Assembly (NCBI RefSeq): GCF_034702125.1
Contig: NC_085880.1
Span: forward strand, 44,809,577-44,873,576
Origin: Engraulis encrasicolus
Lineage: Eukaryota > Chordata > Actinopteri > Clupeiformes > Engraulidae
Length of the DNA: 64,000 nt
Reading direction: 5' to 3'
Each line of letters begins with the position of its first letter. Position 1 is the stretch's first letter. Below, piece by piece: positions 12,053 through 23,754 of the stretch. The notes beneath the pieces were generated by a model that saw only the letters and a program-made list of their open reading frames with translations, searched no databases and was not told the origin of the DNA. Position numbers and translations under genes: made by a program.

Positions 12053-12520
12053 ACAGTTCTCTGGCATTGTAATTGAAGTTTCCTTGCTAGGACAAGTCAG
12101 GGCCGGTTCTAGTCAATGTGGTGCCCTAGGCGAGCACCAATCTTTCCTTTTTGTGGAATTTGACACTGGCATCTGTAAACATAGTCTCATACATCTGATC
12201 GAGCACAGCTGATCTAGTACCATGTATATAGACTGAGTGCCCACTAAAATTCATTGTCAGTGTAAAGTTTCACCCTTAATTTTGCTTAATGTTGTAATTC
12301 TGTGGACCGTGGTGCCCCCAAAGACATTTGGCGCCCTAGGCGACCGCCTAGTCTGCCTATGCCTAGCACCGGCCCTGGGACAAGTAACACCCATTTTCCC
12401 AGGTGTATCCATTTATTCATTACTAGAACTATATTGGATACTCTTTGGCGAAGTCCGCGAAAAATGGGCGTTACTCGTCCTAGCAAAGCTAGAACACTTA
12501 ACTTTGAGAAATGCCCAGGG
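12053..12520. mobile_element. Palindromic host element E, copy 1, split by a hAT insertion
   Basis: The right half (gggcgttactcgtcctagca then ctttgagaaatgccc) and the diverged left half (ccttgctaggacaagt then aacacccattt) are inverted relatives, so this is a TIR-type element. A family C hAT element (12098-12377) interrupts it. The same host family recurs at 56373-56923, also interrupted. Confidence 0.65.
12098..12377 (+). mobile_element. hAT-type MITE, family C, copy 2, nested
   Basis: Ends CAGGGCCGG and CCGGCCCTG are flanked by a perfect 8-bp duplication ggacaagt (12090-12097 and 12378-12385). The duplicated bases belong to the host element, which proves the order of insertion. The interior is the inverse of 7909-8182. 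Confidence 0.92.
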
Positions 12521-13150
12521 CCAGTGATGGAAGTGCTGGACTGTAGTTAGCAGAAGAACGTTTAATTTTCTATTCAATTTATTTTTTTTACTTATACTAC
12601 AACTACTATAGGGCTCAGGTCAAAGTCTAATTTTACTCTCAACAACTCACAACAACAAACACTTCAGGCCACACCTATTTTTAGTCACCATATTTTATTT
12701 CAACAAAACTAAACTGTTTATTCAGTGTAATTGTGTTCAAGACAAGTCCATTCCTTTCTCAATGTACAGTGCTGTGTTCTGTACAAATATGTAGTATTGT
12801 ATATATTGTGCAGTATTTTGTGTGCATCTGTGTGTGTGGATACAGGAATTAAATGAAATGAATCAAATGGAAAAAGTTGAACAAGAGCTTTTATGAGAAA
12901 TTTGGATACGGTCTAATACCAAATCACATGAGGGGTAGTGCATTCCTACAGCGTCTGTTCAAGCAATACATCAGACATCAGTTGAACAACACCCGTCAGA
13001 CGATGACACATTTGGATTAGGCCATCTCATCTTCACCACTTATCTTTTCTGTCCATGGCAGGGCAGTTGGTTCTTTATTAAGATGGAGTGCAAGGAAAAT
13101 AGGTTTGATTTGACTGATATGTGTGAATTTAACTCCTTAGCACAGAGCCT
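12521..13150. other. No gene recognised
   Basis: AT-rich sequence without exon-like frames or definable repeats. Confidence 0.45.
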
Positions 13151-13320
13151 ATATTTTGTAACCTTACCGTACCATAATTGTAATGGCTATGTCTTAATCT
13201 GTTACTTAATGCTCTCGGTACTCTCGTAGCAATGTTTTTATCATGTAGTTCTCCAAGTTCAGTATTTTCAGCAAATAGTGAATAGGCCTGCCGACGACCC
13301 CACCAGCAGTAAGAGGCTGT
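13151..13320 (+). repeat. Dispersed repeat family D, copy 3
   Basis: Shares 'taatggctatgtctta', 'gtattttcagcaaatagtg' and 'cagtaagaggct' with the copies at 11072 and 11341. Confidence 0.7.
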
Positions 13321-13734
13321 TTTGGGAAAACACTAGCGTGCCATCCACGACAAATGTCAAGGTTGAGAAATCAACATTACCTTACATCTAGCCTTATGTT
13401 TTCATAGTTCGGCTGTAGGCCTACCATTGATGAAATTCAAATGTTGTCCCAAAAACTTAAGCACCCACAGGCCGCTAGTCAACTAATCAATTTGTCTCAC
13501 AATTAGTCAGATACAAGATTGAAAATACAATAGATACTGTGGAAGGCCTAGTTAAAATCAAATACCAACACCATGTGTGGATACGCCACTAAGGTTTGCA
13601 AACAGCTCATTTGTTTGCTTTCTCTGTTTTGACAGGGCAGACAGAGCACATTGAAAAGAAGATGACAGATCTTACTCATGTGTGTACCATTCTTCTAGTC
13701 TTTGTTCTGTGTAGTGATCTACACCAGTGTTTCC

Positions 13735-13937
13735 CAATCATGGGTATGTGTACCACTATGGGTACACGAGCACACCTCAGGGGGTACAGTAGGCCTCCAT
13801 GGAAAAACATGATAATGACAATTGAATGGTTTAATATTGGGATGAAGGAAGATATATAAAGAGCATGAGTTAGGGGGAACTCATGGGAAAACAAAACGAC
13901 TTAGGGGGTATGTGAGACAAAAGGTTGGGAAAAACTG
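13735..13937 (+). mobile_element. hAT-like MITE, family F, copy 1
   Basis: The left end CAGTGTTTCCCAATC and right end GGTTGGGAAAAACTG are inverted relatives. Internal 'gtacacgagcacacctcagg' is found inverted in the element at 36917-37125. The target duplication is blurred here. Confidence 0.75.
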
Positions 13938-14436
13938 TACACCACAAACCTTCTTCCACTGGCATTGCTACTGTACTGTTAGTAGCTCAGTTTGTAGGTT
14001 ACTCTGTAGTCCTCCTCCTCAATCAGAGGTCAGGCAAAATGAGTTTAGATGTTGTAATAAGACAACAAAATCAATCATTTAGTAAAGAGTGCTTTTATAG
14101 CAGTATTTGGCCCAAATACAATGTCAATGTTTGTTCAAGGGCTTGTAGGCCCTAACCACTTCAGTGCGCCAAATCGAAGGGCTTTTGTTGACACACCACT
14201 CCATCCATTAAAGTGGTGACGCGCTCTCCAGGCTCGCTCTGACGGGATGAGGGGGCCATCACTGATATCCACTGATAGGGCCGCAGCTGCAGCAGCGGGA
14301 GGAAGATTCAACTTCCCCGTTTTATACCGTATTGACACACAGAGGAAAATAAATAAATAAAGGTGGACAGAGTAGGTATTGCAACTCTGAATGTTTCTTT
14401 CATGAACATTTACTAATTAATGAATTCATATTTTCT

Positions 14437-14660
14437 AGTATGACCAAAGTACAGTAAGTTTTGCAGCTAAAAATGTCAAAATGGCGGACAATGGAGAAGA
14501 TCCCCCTTTTCATGTATGTAAAGTGCGATTTTCCCAGTCATAACGAATACTTAGGATTTGATGGTGGTGGTAAGTATTCATGAAAAAGGTAACATTTGTG
14601 AATGGGCAGCATGAATTCTACAAATATACGACTGAAAATATTACACTGTGCACTTTTAAC
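14437..14660 (+). mobile_element. MITE-like repeat family G, partial copy
   Basis: Nearly the same as 31017-31258, including 'ggagaagatcccccttttca' and 'gatggtggtggtaagtattc'. The left third of the family is missing here. The open frame is incidental. Confidence 0.75.
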
Positions 14661-15257
14661 ATTTTAAGGCTGTGCTATGCAAAATCAATCACTTGTTAGG
14701 TGAGCCGAGAACAATATTCACACTTCTTGTTCACAGCCAATAAGGCCTTTACTATTGATATATAATCGTAATAAGGACCTAGTAGGCCCTTCACACGTCG
14801 CACATATGACATAAGTCGCATATACATGAGCCATATATTAGTGACAAATATGTGAAACCTGATCTTAAGTATTACCAATAGTTAAGGTCACTAAATGACT
14901 GTAGGCCTATTCATTTTTTACATAAATTTCAATGTACACATTGAAAGTGCTCGACGTAAAGTGTCTAAAGAAAAAACGCCCTAAGCAAGTACAGTTATTG
15001 CAAGATCATACTCTTTCCAATTGCATGTAAAATGTAAAAAATGTAAAATCAACCTGTCAGTGCCTATCCGAGCCAATGTCTGTCAAGTCTTCCAAATGTC
15101 TATTCAAATCTTTTCTTACCAGATTAATGACACAGCATTAAAGAATAAAATATGAAAGTGAAAGTGAAAAGTGAAAGCCCATTGGGAAACTCCAACTCCC
15201 ATTGTCATTGTGACACAGCACTCCAAAGCACACAAGTGAACACTGCACACTGCACAC

Positions 15258-15796
15258 CAGTGTTAATTTCGTCAACCATGACTATGACTAAAATATTTCG
15301 TCAATGCCCTTTTTTGATTTTCGTCATTTAGACTAAGACTAAGACTAAATTGGGAAGGCAATGACTAAAATATGACTAAGACTAAAATTGATTTTCGTCA
15401 TTGTGACTAAGACTAAGACTAAATTTGAAAAAGCTGACAAAATTAACACTGGTATTAAATAAAATAGAGAAAAAGAGAACCAGCGTGTGCAGAAGTTTTA
15501 TTCTGTACAGTGTGATATATGTTAAAAAGAGAAGCAGTGTGCGGAGAAGGTTTATTCTCTACAGTCAATGATATATGTTAAAAGTGTGTGGAGAAGTTCT
15601 GTAATGTACAGTGTTGACTAAAATGACGAAAATGACTAAAAATTGACTAAGACTAAAATTGATTTTCGTCATTTAGACTAAGACTAAGACTAAATTGGGA
15701 AGGCAATGGCTAAAATATGACTAAGACTAAAATTGATTTTCGTCATTGTGACTAAGACTACGACTAAATAAAAAAAAGCTGACAAAATTAACACTG
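15258..15796. mobile_element. 539-bp TIR element with internal 'ctaagac' repeats
   Basis: The left end CAGTGTTAATTTCGTCA and right end TGACAAAATTAACACTG are inverted termini. The flank ctgcacac occurs at 15250-15257 and 15797-15804, a perfect 8-bp target duplication, so the whole span is one hAT-type insertion. Inside, a block rich in 'actaagact' and 'gattttcgtcatt' occurs twice (about 15280-15435 and 15620-15785) around a central spacer. Confidence 0.85.
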
Positions 15797-15805
15797 CTGC
15801 ACACA

Positions 15806-16015
15806 ATGAAATTGCATTTATGCCTCACCCGTGCAAGGGGGCAGCCCTCAGTGGCGCCCCATGGGGAGCAGTGCGGTGGGACGGTACCATGCTCAGGGTA
15901 CCTCAGTCATGGAGGAGGATGGGGGAGAGCACTGGTTGATTACTCCCCCCACCAACCTGGCGGATCGGGAGTCGAACCGGCAACCTCTGGGATGAAAGTC
16001 TGACGCCCTAACCAC
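15806..16015 (-). mobile_element. tRNA-related SINE-like repeat
   Basis: Read on the minus strand, GGTTCGACTCCCG (from 15970 area) fits a polymerase III B box (GGTTCGANTCC). The rest, including 'gtggcgccccatggggagca', resembles a widespread fish repeat, from memory. The open frame on the plus strand is incidental. Confidence 0.55.
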
Positions 16016-16361
16016 TTATAATATCTTTGTCATTCAGCCATGCACTATATAGGGCCACAAAACAGATGCTAGCTTGGCATCAGCTATGCAAGATAAGCCT
16101 TTTTATATCATCACACAGCAAATGAACATGGGATCCCTCTGCACATGTACGTTGGGCCAAAATCTGCGAAGGCTCCGTGTTGACTACAGGTGTAACATGG
16201 TACTGTATGCCAGCCCAGCATGTACTTTGGGGAGCAAGACAAACCTCTGGTGATGATATTGTACACCTCAAGCGGTAGCAAATTCACCGATATTTCTTTA
16301 GTTGCTATCTTCTCCCTTCAAATCAAAGCATAAAATGGGAATCCATAGAGATAGGTTGTGA
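16016..16361. other. No gene recognised
   Basis: Unassigned unique-looking sequence ahead of the GT array. Confidence 0.4.
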
Positions 16362-16560
<199 letters not shown>

Positions 16561-17292
16561 CTTGCGTGCGTGAGCGTACCTGCGTTCGTGCATGTGTGTG
16601 TTGTGTGAGACTGAGTGTATGAGTGTGTGTGCAGCGAACTCGTGTGCGAGTGTGTACGTTTAATCTGGATCTGTCTGGGGAGAGAAAAAAAAATGAAAAT
16701 GGTTTGAAATAAATGAAGAGGATTAGATGGGATGTGATGTGCTGTTTGGCCCCGGCCGCCCCAATCTCTAGCCTCTTGGGTTGGCCATGTTTTCATTAGG
16801 CATCATAATCCAGGAGGTGTGCTGTTAGAAAACACCATTTGTAGTGTAGTACGGCCCCCGTTCATCTATTCCATGTACATATACGCTGAAAATAATTACA
16901 CAAATACACAAGTTAAAAAAAATACATACAGTAAACGATCATTTTTGTCCGATGTAAAGAGCCCATAATAACAACTTCGAAAGGAGTAAAAAAAAAAATC
17001 TGAAGCCGTGCACTCAATTCCTGACCCCTAAGTTGTATTCGGGCCGGGGCGGGAGAAGAAGGGGAAAAAAAAGTTAATCTTTGATCAGCCAAGCTGAAAT
17101 AACTAAGATAAGTGGAGAGCAACAACTCATTGCATGCCTACATGACCCACTTGGTATTACTATTTTCTTGCCTGGGTTCTTCCGAGTGGTAAATAGAACC
17201 TGCTCTCGTCTCAACACCCTTCCGCAATTTTCCCCCTTCCTCAATTCTCTCCCCTATCCACACCTTCAATAACCCCTCCCCTTATCAGTTCG
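16561..17292. other. No gene recognised
   Basis: A GT-rich tail fades into unassigned sequence. Nothing exon-like is seen. Confidence 0.4.
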
Positions 17293-17303
17293 CCTCTCTC
17301 TCT

Positions 17304-17354
<51 letters not shown>
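17293..17354. repeat. (CT)n microsatellite
   Basis: About 28 CT units. Confidence 0.96.
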
Positions 17355-17356
<2 letters not shown>

Positions 17357-17483
17357 TCTGATAGATCTCTGTCACTTTAATCCACTGAGTCTACTGCTGG
17401 TTAACAAGGAAATCCTATGTCAATTATCACCATCCACTTCCTGCTGGGCGAGCGATGGGGCGTCAAAGGGAGGGCCTGAGAGC

Positions 17484-17793
17484 CTTTCGCACCGCAGAGC
17501 AGGACCTTCCATTAGGCAAACCTAGGCAGTTGCCTAGGGCCCCGACCAAATCTGTCCTCCATAGGGGCCCCAACTGTCACACCAGTTGCGGTAAACACAC
17601 ACAAAAATAGGCTTTTTCTTAATTTGTCACTTGCGTAAGGTAATCCGAGATCATATATATGAGACAAAACAGTAAAATAGCACCAAAACACAGAATTTAT
17701 ATCTACACAATGACTTTTGAGGGCCCCCTGATTATATTTCACCTAGGGCCCCAAAATGGCTAGACCCGCCCCTGCTTTCGCACTGCAGAGCAG
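17484..17793. mobile_element. TIR-like insertion flanked by a 19-bp direct repeat
   Basis: The sequence ctttcgcaccgcagagcag (17484-17502) recurs as ctttcgcactgcagagcag (17775-17793), one mismatch in 19. Between them are GC-rich inverted blocks ('cctagggccccgacc' near the left, 'cacctagggccccaaaa' near the right). A 19-bp duplication is longer than expected for hAT, so the insertion mechanism is unclear. Confidence 0.6.
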
Positions 17794-18615
17794 CAGTGGG
17801 TCTAATTAAATGGCTTGTGTGTTGTGTCGGGCTACTGCTGGTCTGACTGACAGATCGCCTGCCTCGCTTAACGATAACCCCCACCCTTTCTCTCCACAGA
17901 TTGTTTAGATTGTGCCGCACAGGCCACTTTAGAAACCATTAGGGTGCCAACCAATGATGTTATTGTCAAAGACCATAAATGCATATTACGTACTTCAGGG
18001 AAATAGGTAGCTAGCAGCTCAATATTGTAGGGGGGGAAATAAATCATAAAAATGTCTTAAACAGATGGATCAGTGGATTTACCACAGTGGACGCTGACAG
18101 GTTTTTTTTTTTCAATATACCGGTACATTTAAGGTGTGGAGAGTCTTGGAGAGTGTTGGAGCATGGCGTTGGGTAGGCTTGGCTTAATCACCACTGCCAT
18201 GGCCAGAGGTTCCAGCAGGGTTCAGCTCTGATAGGCTCTCCGAGGGAGGCAACTAACTGCAGGGAGGTAGTTTTAGATTGTACGATTCTGCGATTACAGA
18301 AGCATTTTCTTTATGGGCATGCTGTACTATATGTCAAGGAACAATTTTCAAAACCAAGTTTTGAAGGCCTAGTTTTCAGGAATAAAGTGGAAATATTTTG
18401 ATTGTACTATGTACTGTATAGTACATTATCTGATGGTGGGGTAGGCTAACTACATTTTGGATGTTTCCTTCTCTGCTTTTTTTGTCCCGGAACAAAGCAG
18501 CCAGTTGTCTTAATTGATTGTCCTTATCTGTTAAGTTAATCACAGATGAAGTAATGGGTAATAAGTTGTACCCCCCCCCTCCCCCCCCACCCCCATCTCC
18601 CTCACACCCACAGTG
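17794..18615. other. No gene recognised
   Basis: Unassigned sequence ending in a poly-C rich stretch near 18571-18592. Confidence 0.4.
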
Positions 18616-18674
18616 TTCAGTTCAATTCAATTCAATTCAATTCAATTCAATTCAATTCTATTCAATTCTATTCT
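18616..18674. repeat. (TTCAA)n microsatellite
   Basis: About ten pentanucleotide units, the last ones TTCTA. Confidence 0.95.
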
Positions 18675-18912
18675 AATGTTGATATGTGTTATAGAGCACG
18701 TGTATTTGTTTCAAGACATACTGCTTTGAAGAAGGAATCCACAAAATCAGACAGTGCTACAGAGCATCCTACGGTGCACCTGGGTTTAGTCTGACTGCCT
18801 GGGTCACCTAAAGGAGGGGGCATATGCCATATAGCTATAGCACAAATGATTAGGGAAAAAAGCTTCATAGTTAGTTCATGCTATTAACTCCATCAGCGTT
18901 GTAACTGTAAGC

Positions 18913-19060
18913 CAGTGGTGTAGTCTACGTAGAAAGCGGGTATGGAGTATACCCACTTCTAAATTTCAGGGATTTCAGTATACCCACTTAAAATGGATTG
19001 ATCCATTGTTTTGAATAGCACAAATATATACAGTATACCCACCATAAAAAAGTAGACCAA
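18913..19060. mobile_element. hAT-type MITE, family A, copy 2, right end decayed
   Basis: The left end CAGTGGTGTAGTCTACG and the repeated 'agtatacccac' motifs match the copies at 889 and 25487. The right terminus has decayed after 'aaaaaagtagacc', so no target duplication can be read. Confidence 0.85.
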
Positions 19061-19663
19061 TGAGTTCAGAAACAGGGTACCTACAGTAATTCACACTGCA
19101 GACAATACTTCTGTGCTCTAAAGTAGCCTACTCATCATCATGATCTTCTACTTACGCCAGATCAGAAGAATATCGCTCAGAGGCGACCTGCGATGCTGTT
19201 TTAGAGATCGCTAGAAGACCTTTCTTGTGTAGTCTGTTGAAACGAAAGAGTTAACAGCAATTACACACGGCCTCACGCATGGCATCCCGTGCAGTTAGAA
19301 ATCAAATCAAAATTCTGTCCCAATCATGTAAGTATCATAACAAAGGAAATGCCTGGTCTGACAGCATGTGTAGTCTGCACACTGAAAATGTGTGACCATA
19401 CATAAACGTGTAACTGTAGTAAGTATGAATAAATGTCAAATAAATTACAGTTGTATTACAAAACACAAGCTGATGGAGCATAATCTAAAGTGGCTGATGG
19501 ATTATCACTTGTGTGGTTTATTTACACATGAGGCTCCCCCCCAGTCAGTCATGACGGGAAAGAAAACGGAGGACAAAAAAGCCCTTCTCTTCTCTTCTCT
19601 CCTCTCCTCTTCTCCACACCCCACTTGTCAGCCAGCCGCCGTAGCACTTCCAAGACTGAGAGG
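19061..19663. other. No gene recognised
   Basis: Unassigned. The long plus-strand open frame crossing 19392-20018 is created mainly by the AAAG array and shows no domain. Confidence 0.45.
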
Positions 19664-19708
19664 AAAAGAAAGAAAGAAAGACACAGACAGACAGACAGAC
19701 AGACAGAC

Positions 19709-19795
<87 letters not shown>

Positions 19796-19806
19796 AGAGA
19801 AAGAAG
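19664..19806. repeat. (AAAG)n / (ACAG)n compound microsatellite
   Basis: Short AAAG run, then about six ACAG units, then about 22 AAAG units. Confidence 0.97.
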
Positions 19807-20589
19807 CTGTTGCTTGGATGACTGCTGTCTGGTCTGATTATTTTCTTGGCTCTGGCCTGACATCTCCTGGTGTAAGCGTCCTGCAGTGTTGGCTAGTGTA
19901 CTCCTGGTGGGTCATTCACAGTAACCTCTTCCCTCGCCTGCAGGGGTTTTACAGTCTTCTGCTGAGTGCTGCTTTCCATAGACGCCTATTATACTCCATT
20001 ATGCTCCGTTGTGAGTGAGAACGCTCTCTCGTCGTCTCCAGTGAGAACCTGTAGCTTAAAGCACTTGAGGCTACCTCAGATGAAGGGAGAAAAGACGCTG
20101 GTGTGCCTCTCTCCCTCTCTCCCTCTCTCGCTCTCTCGCTGCCTGGCCATTGCGAATCAGTATGCTGCTGCTGCTGCTTAGTCCTTGTCAGGTCCTCAGT
20201 AATACGGACCACCAAGACGTTAACAACTCTCCCTGGTCTCCCCAGAGAGCCATAAACGCTAAGGGAATAGTAAACCTTTTGCTGGCTTTGAAACATTAGA
20301 AACATTTGGCTGAAGTCTATAAAGATGTCCTCAGGCTTATTAACGCTGGCTGTGGAGAAGCCTGCTTTCCTGCCACCGCTGTGTACGCTTGTATTCACAC
20401 CTAAGCAACCGAAGCAAGGCCTGGATGTAAAGTAAATTAATATTTTTTGTTGTTGTTTGTTTTTATTTTCAATTACATTTGCAACATTGTGACATCTATT
20501 TCACTGAATACCATTTGCATAATATCTGTACACAACAGTAACCACCGTAGCATCAGTGGGAGCATCTGTCAGTAGGAACATTTTTTTTT

Positions 20590-20960
20590 TACATTACATT
20601 ACATTACACTTAGCTGACGCTTTTATCCTAAGCGACTTAAAGTTATTTACAAGGTATGAGTTACAATATCTGGTACAATGGGGGGTTAGGTCGGTGCCTT
20701 GCTCAAGGGAGGTGTAGGGAGAGGTAAGGGATGCAAAGGATACGAACCTGCAATGCTCTGATCTTAACCTTTAAGAGTGTACCGTCACACCAGTGTCGGG
20801 ACACCAGTTCGGGCAGTGAAAGTTCTATAGAATTCTGGGCGTCATTCAATACAATATAGAATTGTATAATCTTGCATTGTTGGAGAACGCATTCTTTTTA
20901 TAGAATGCTCAAAAACCCACACTCGGTTACGACCACTTCCCTAACCATTAGGCCATGGCT
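20590..20960 (-). mobile_element. LINE/SINE 3' tail family, minus orientation
   Basis: Begins with (ACATT)n followed by 'agctgacgcttttatcc' and 'aagcgacttaaagt'. This is the reverse complement of the tail 'gtaagtcgctttggttataa' at 24105-24155, so both belong to one retroposon tail family. The following 'gccttgctcaagg' and 'gatacgaacctgcaa' blocks are also typical of this fish repeat. Internal decay is visible. Confidence 0.6.
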
Positions 20961-21057
20961 GCCACATGATGTTATAGGCCGTGTGAGGCAGGCATGGTCT
21001 AGGCCTACCGGTGAAGGAGAGGGGCTTTAGATACAGGGATCCAACTCTTCCACTCCC

Positions 21058-21185
21058 TGCCTCACTCCATGGCTGAAGTGCCCTTGAGCAAGGCACTTTA
21101 GGGACTGTAATCAATACCCTGTACTACAAAACAACTGTAATGTCTGTCACTTTAGATAAAAATGTCATGTAGCCTAATGTAATAA
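21058..21185 (+). mobile_element. LINE/SINE 3' tail family, plus orientation fragment
   Basis: 'tgcccttgagcaaggcac' and the terminal 'ctttagataaaaatgtcatg' repeat the tail family at 20590, now on the plus strand, ending in 'taatgtaata'. Confidence 0.55.
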
Positions 21186-21649
21186 TAGACGGGCAACACC
21201 ATAGCTGTTTCATGTTTGTCTGTTGTTTGTATATTGACTGCAACACACATCTCCACTATACCGTAGATGGTTTTTTAAATATATTTGTTTTATTTTTTAT
21301 TATTTTTATATTCGGGGTATTACCGTCTTGACATTTTCATGTTATTATGGCAGATAAAAGTCATGCCTTCATTTCCTTATTATTTGTGGATATTTGAAGT
21401 TGACTGTACTGTACGTTGTCCCCTCTGTCCACTCCCTCCCCAGGTGCCTCCACGCCTCATTAAACAGCGTTCACGTGCACAGAACACATGAACTACAGTA
21501 GTAGGTCAGCACAGCACTTAATAAGATTTTATCTCTGCTATTGTTTACCGGGTGACAAAATCTTGTCATCAGTTTCCCATAATTGCTCTAAATGTCTGAC
21601 CCTTTAAAGAAAAGGGAAAAAAAGGTGCTTCGAGCATAACCATCTAGTC

Positions 21650-22300
21650 CAGACTATGACGGGGTTCCCTCCAATACAGCACCGCCGCCACCATTGCAGA
21701 AAAAAAAGCTCCTACAGTACCTTGAAAGAGGACTCTTAGGGGTTCCACCACTGCTAAACAGACTGAAGTTTCTCTTCCCAAGGGAACCATTGGGTTCACC
21801 CATTGAACCAGTTGGTCCTTCAAATGTTTACAGTATACAATGTAGGCTACGTAAAAATGTAAAGATTCCTCAAAGAAATCTCAGTTGGTTTGTGGGGGGA
21901 ACTCCAAACTTCCCAGAGTAACCCTGGAGGTTCTTTAACCCATTTAAGTCACTATGATGGAACCCCTAAAATGTTCTCTAGGCAACTCTCTAGAAAACCT
22001 TTGGGTTCTTCCAAGCAGGGTTGAACTGGTAATCTGGCATACATGTTGTTGTTTGTTTGTTAACTTGGCTGGCCCTCATTTTTGGGCGTCCTATTGGTGT
22101 ATCTTTGGCTTATATAGACAGTGAACTGTAGAATAATATCTTAGAGAAGCAGGGGGCTGTGTGATGGGCTGGTTTAAGGCAAAATGCTCAGGTTTTTTTC
22201 GATGCCAGTCCAGCCCTGTTTCCAAGCATATAGAATCATCTCCTATTATGGCAAATGAGGGTTCTTCGAGGAACCGCCATTTTTACAGTGGTAATGGACA
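21650..22300. mobile_element. 'ggttcttcgaggaacc'-type repeat, split by a hAT element
   Basis: Many GGTTC/GAACC blocks in both orientations ('aggggttccacca', 'gggttcttccaag', 'gggttcttcgaggaaccgcc') suggest a palindromic repeat. It is interrupted at 22016-22218 by another element. Outer ends are uncertain. Confidence 0.5.
22016..22218. mobile_element. hAT-type MITE of the 'CCAGTCCAGCCCTG' family, nested
   Basis: Ends CAGGGTTGAACTGG and CCAGTCCAGCCCTG are inverted relatives. The flanks cttccaag (22008-22015) and tttccaag (22219-22226) match at 7 of 8 bases. It sits inside the GGTTC-rich repeat. Confidence 0.75.
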
Positions 22301-22973
22301 GCCCCATCCAGATCTTCCAGGAAAGCCAGCTCAGTGCAGCGATGTCATTGATTGTTCATTGAAATCTCAACCTAACCACTACTGTGGCATAAGTGACTAT
22401 TAAAAACACTCACTACATAGGCCTACAGTACATGTGGCTTTTCAGAAATATCTATATCATTTTGAAATCAGTTGTGCTCAGCACTGACAAAGAAAGGAGG
22501 CGTTACAACTCTTTAACCTCTTTACTTGAAGTCTGCAATTTAAAGAAATCCCCTTACAGCGAGATGTATTCAGCCCAGTGTCAGTGACCTTAGTGATAAG
22601 TGTAATGGGCTCTACATCCTGAGCTGAGGTCTACAAACACGCATTACACCTAAGTGTGTATGTGAAACCAATTCTGTTTCATGATGACTTACGATAGAAT
22701 GAACCTGAATTAAATCACTTGAATGGCTGGACAATTTACCAGCGTAATCACATTCCTCATTATGTGGAATACGGCTTCAGACCTACAGCATTAAAGATCT
22801 TGAAATGGATGAAAAACTATTGTTTTTATGATACATAGGCTATTACCTGGATTCATCTGAAATCCCACAGACGCATTGTACAGTGATGGCTATTATTGCT
22901 AGGTATGCAGGCGCTTTAACAATTCAATTTTCCTGACACATTGTAATGTAAATCAACACATGGCAATCCAATC
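22301..22973. other. No gene recognised
   Basis: Unassigned sequence with no exon-like frame of note. Confidence 0.4.
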
Positions 22974-23225
22974 CCATGGACGGATCATGAGTCCATGGGC
23001 CCCTGGGCCAGACAACAAGAAAGGGCCCCCTCCAGATGTTAGAGACCCTATATTGTTGGGTATTCAGGTGTTTTCCCCCTGAAAATATGTGAAAATAGAG
23101 TTGTTAAAAGTGTGATTTTACACAACATGAGAATGGAAATTCGAGGATTGGGCTTCAGGGCCCTCTGGACTCTTGGGCCCCTGGGCCTGGGCCCGGTAGG
23201 CCCTTGCAGTAATTCATCCTTGTCC
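22974..23225. mobile_element. GGGCCC-rich inverted repeat element
   Basis: The left part 'ccatgggcccctgggcc' and right part 'cttgggcccctgggcctggg' are mutually inverted in their GC-rich cores, around an AT-rich centre. Target duplication is not clear. Relatives may be at 23340 and 49590. Confidence 0.5.
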
Positions 23226-23339
23226 AATCCACAAAGACTGATCCATCCATCCTCCTCATAGCATGTAGACGTTTACCTCCACATTCCCTTTTCCAATCAG
23301 ATTTACTATTCTGAATTCAATCAGCGTGTGGTAGCTGCA

Positions 23340-23510
23340 GAGGCGCATCTTGCCATCAGGCAAAGCAGGCAGCCGCTTGGGGCCCCCAAGCCACTAGATA
23401 GTGAATAACAGCCCACACCTTACCACAGTAGTGGCGATTTTGGTTCAAATGCTCTTTTTTTTGCATTTTCGCTTGGGGCCCCATCTGACCCTGGAATCGT
23501 CTCTGGGTAG
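23340..23510. mobile_element. GGGGCCCC-rich repeat fragment
   Basis: Two 'cttggggcccc' blocks near 23379 and 23471 suggest a remnant of the same kind of element as at 17484 and 22974. Confidence 0.4.
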
Positions 23511-23754
23511 CTGCTGGTGCTGGTATGCAAATATGCACGGCTACGCAGAATACAAAGCAGACATGAGTAGAGTAGACACTCGGCACTCAATAGACTCCTG
23601 AGCTTCAATAGGTTTCACTTGCTGCTTCAATCCAGTGCGGCGGCGTTGGGTGGCGGTGGCGAGGTGCGGCAATGGTGGATTGGTCGTAATGACGGATTAG
23701 TGACAGAACATTACCACAATATACGTAATAATGTGTTGCCCGTAAATGAGCTGG

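Noticed and set aside
19392..20018. 208-residue open frame
   Set aside because: Its length comes from the AAAG array (Lys-Glu-Arg repeats); the rest shows no domain or splice-supported context.
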